Positions 62,329 to 64,000 of a stretch of 64,000 nt of DNA are shown here, piece after piece. How positions within the stretch are numbered: position 1 is the first letter of the stretch; each line of letters starts with the position of its first letter. The notes beneath the pieces were generated by a model that worked only from the letters and a program-made list of their open reading frames with translations, ran no database searches and was not told where the DNA came from. Source of the stretch: Jeotgalicoccus meleagridis (GTDB lineage: Bacteria > Bacillota > Bacilli > Staphylococcales > Salinicoccaceae); assembly GCF_903994045.1 (NCBI RefSeq), contig NZ_CAJEWD010000004.1, positions 62,001 through 126,000 of the forward strand. The letters are read 5' to 3'. The position numbers and the translations under genes were made by a program.

Positions 62329-63489
62329 TTATTTTTTTCCATGTAAAGCATTAGTATATATTTCTTCAATTTCATTTTGACCTAATTCAAGTGGACTTCT
62401 CGCCAATAATCGAGTTTGCTTCAATGCATTATCTGTAAGTAGTTGTATATCTTCTTCTGTAATGCCATAGTATTTAAGAGTTTTTGGCAATCCTACTTCT
62501 TCAACTAAATCAAATAACTTATTAGTTATTATTTTAGAAACTTCCATTTCATTTTTGTTGCTTGTTTCAACTTTGAAAATCGGGGCTAATTTAGCGAGTT
62601 TAGTACTGCATGATTTTATAATTTTTTCATATACATACGGTAATAAAACTGCATTAGATTCTCCATGTGGTATTTTAAAGTTGCCGCCTAAAGGATAAGC
62701 TAAGGCATGTACACCAGCGACACCAGCATTATAAAAGCTAATACCCGCCATTAAACTGCCTAAAGAAAGTTCATTTTTGGCTTCTACATTAGATTTATCC
62801 CAAACTGCTTCTCGAATATTATTGTGAATTTTCTCTATAGCTCCATACGCTAAATTGTCTGTTAATGGTCCAGATTCAATTGAAGTATATGCTTCAATTG
62901 CGTGTGTTAGAGCATCTACACCACTTGCTGCTGCTACTTTTGGAGGAAGTGAATACGTATAAAATGGGTCAGCTATTGCGTAATTAGCAATCATATGCGG
63001 ATCTGTTACTGCATCTTTACTATCACCAGTAGAAAAGACAGCAATATCAGTTACTTCTGCACCAGTTCCTGACGTCGAAGGCATGAGGATATTTGGAATT
63101 TTAACATCTTCAAGTTTCATATCTCCTGTCAAATTTAAATAATTTTCAATACTTCCCTTTTGAGGTGCAATCAGTGATGCAGCCTTTGCTAAATCCATAG
63201 TGCTACCACCACCTAGCCCTATAATCAAATCAGGTTGTACATTTCTTACTTCTTCAATTATCTCATTTCCTTTTTCTACTGTTGGTTCAGCCATAACATT
63301 TGTAGATATTTCGTATTTGATATTTCTTTCTTTCAAGATAGAGGCTATTTTTTCAATCGCATTTATTTCTTTTAATATTGGATCACAAAGTATATATACT
63401 TTGTTAGCTTTTATTTCTTCTACTATATTATTGATTTTTTGTGTTGAATCTAAGCCATAGTATATATATTTAGGCGAAATTAATTTCAT
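62329..63489 (-). CDS. Iron-containing alcohol dehydrogenase
   Basis: Group III alcohol dehydrogenase of 386 residues. The NAD-binding [16 protein letters not shown] (~89-104), the [16 protein letters not shown] segment (~137), and the metal ligands in [14 protein letters not shown] (~192-205) and [16 protein letters not shown]...PHGESNAV (~258-280) are present. It starts 11 bases after the symporter gene and ends 19 bases before the HpsN-like gene, so all three are one operon. A diol or hydroxyalkyl acid is a plausible substrate. Confidence 0.87.
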   Translation of the reverse strand: MKLISPKYIYYGLDSTQKINNIVEEIKANKVYILCDPILKEINAIEKIASILKERNIKYEISTNVMAEPTVEKGNEIIEEVRNVQPDLIIGLGGGSTMDLAKAASLIAPQKGSIENYLNLTGDMKLEDVKIPNILMPSTSGTGAEVTDIAVFSTGDSKDAVTDPHMIANYAIADPFYTYSLPPKVAAASGVDALTHAIEAYTSIESGPLTDNLAYGAIEKIHNNIREAVWDKSNVEAKNELSLGSLMAGISFYNAGVAGVHALAYPLGGNFKIPHGESNAVLLPYVYEKIIKSCSTKLAKLAPIFKVETSNKNEMEVSKIITNKLFDLVEEVGLPKTLKYYGITEEDIQLLTDNALKQTRLLARSPLELGQNEIEEIYTNALHGKK

Positions 63490-63500
63490 ATGAACATCTC

Positions 63501-64000
63501 CTACTTGTTTTCTAGTACCTCAGTAATATTATCTTCATTTTTCTTAGTGGTAATTAACACTGAAATAATCATTGTAACCATCGAAATAATTACACCAAGC
63601 CCCGCAGCTGCAAATGGATTAGATATATCAAAGCCAAATGGTAGGTAAAGTATCCAATAAGCTGCTGTACCTACTAATAATGAGATGATTGCAGATGTTT
63701 TATTTGCTCGTTTCCAAAGTGAACCAATAACTAGTGGTCCAGCAGTAGAAGAAACAATTCCTCCTATACCAATCCACATGAATATTGACAAGTATTGAGG
63801 CGGGTTTAGTGCAACTAATCCAGCAATAATTAAAACTATAGGCGTACCTACACGACTGATATTTAATTCAATTCTTTCTGCTTTCTTTTGAGATATGTTA
63901 AGTCTAGGCACTATAGAAAGTCTAAATAAATCATTAGCTACTAACTGAGTTAAAGATACTACCAATCCATCTGATGTTGACATAACCGCTGATAAAACTG
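63501..64000 (-). CDS. Sodium:solute symporter, C-terminal part
   Basis: The last ~165 residues of an SSS-family transporter; the N-terminal part lies beyond the window. The frame enters at the edge with V-L-S-A-V-M-S-T-S-D, the conserved helix-8 sodium-site segment, and continues with five or so helices to a polar tail. It probably imports the substrate of the two dehydrogenases downstream in the same transcript (inference). Confidence 0.82.
   Translation of the reverse strand, partial: VLSAVMSTSDGLVVSLTQLVANDLFRLSIVPRLNISQKKAERIELNISRVGTPIVLIIAGLVALNPPQYLSIFMWIGIGGIVSSTAGPLVIGSLWKRANKTSAIISLLVGTAAYWILYLPFGFDISNPFAAAGLGVIISMVTMIISVLITTKKNEDNITEVLENK

Overview
The window looks like the chromosome of a low-GC Gram-positive coccus of the Staphylococcaceae type. 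This rests on the AT-rich composition, strong GGAGG ribosome sites, and a Firmicutes gene set: an opuC osmolyte transporter, csoR-copA-copZ, pdxR/pdxS, a GlpP antiterminator and a tenA gene behind a TPP riboswitch. The genus cannot be fixed from sequence reading alone. There are no rRNA genes, prophage or CRISPR arrays. One tRNA, one complete IS3-family element and three broken genes are present.

Layout. 0-9.6 kb: RarD permease, membrane proteins, a MarR regulator coupled to an MMPL exporter, and an M20 amidohydrolase divergent from an N-acyl-amino-acid racemase-type enolase. 9.6-14 kb: a CNNM/CorC ion transporter and the copper operon csoR-copA-copZ, with the CsoR operator inside the promoter spacer. 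14-19.4 kb: a second M20 amidohydrolase with an AbgT transporter, an Old Yellow Enzyme and ilvE. 19.4-30.2 kb: a minus-strand catabolic region with an MBL-fold hydrolase, an Nramp-like carrier lacking the metal ligands, a DUF6282 hydrolase, a GntR regulator, a GlcD/GlcF 2-hydroxyacid dehydrogenase and an LhgO-type oxidase. It is followed by a separately promoted TRAP transporter and a cupin. A near-consensus cre site and a 24-bp palindrome lie before its first gene. This is the best candidate for an undescribed system.

30-48 kb: pdxR divergent from a lone pdxS, 2-keto-4-pentenoate hydratase, PatA, a secreted HEYGH metalloprotease with an Fn3 domain, a third M20 enzyme, opuCABCD, esterase, MOSC and FAH-family proteins, a thioesterase, a phosphoesterase, an acidic lipoprotein, tenA and tRNA-Thr. 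48-56.8 kb: a lipid kinase, then a glycerol-3-phosphate-type (Ugp) ABC operon with a HAD phosphatase and a TIM-barrel protein. It is preceded by a GlpP-family antiterminator and a terminator hairpin that GlpP probably controls, and by a BenE-type permease.

56.9-64 kb is a decaying accessory region: a frameshifted Mga-like regulator, an IS150-like element without a target duplication, the N-terminal stub of a hydantoinase/oxoprolinase gene cut by that element, a frameshifted SDR gene, an HpsN-like histidinol-dehydrogenase homologue, an iron-dependent alcohol dehydrogenase and the C-terminal part of a sodium:solute symporter that runs off the window.
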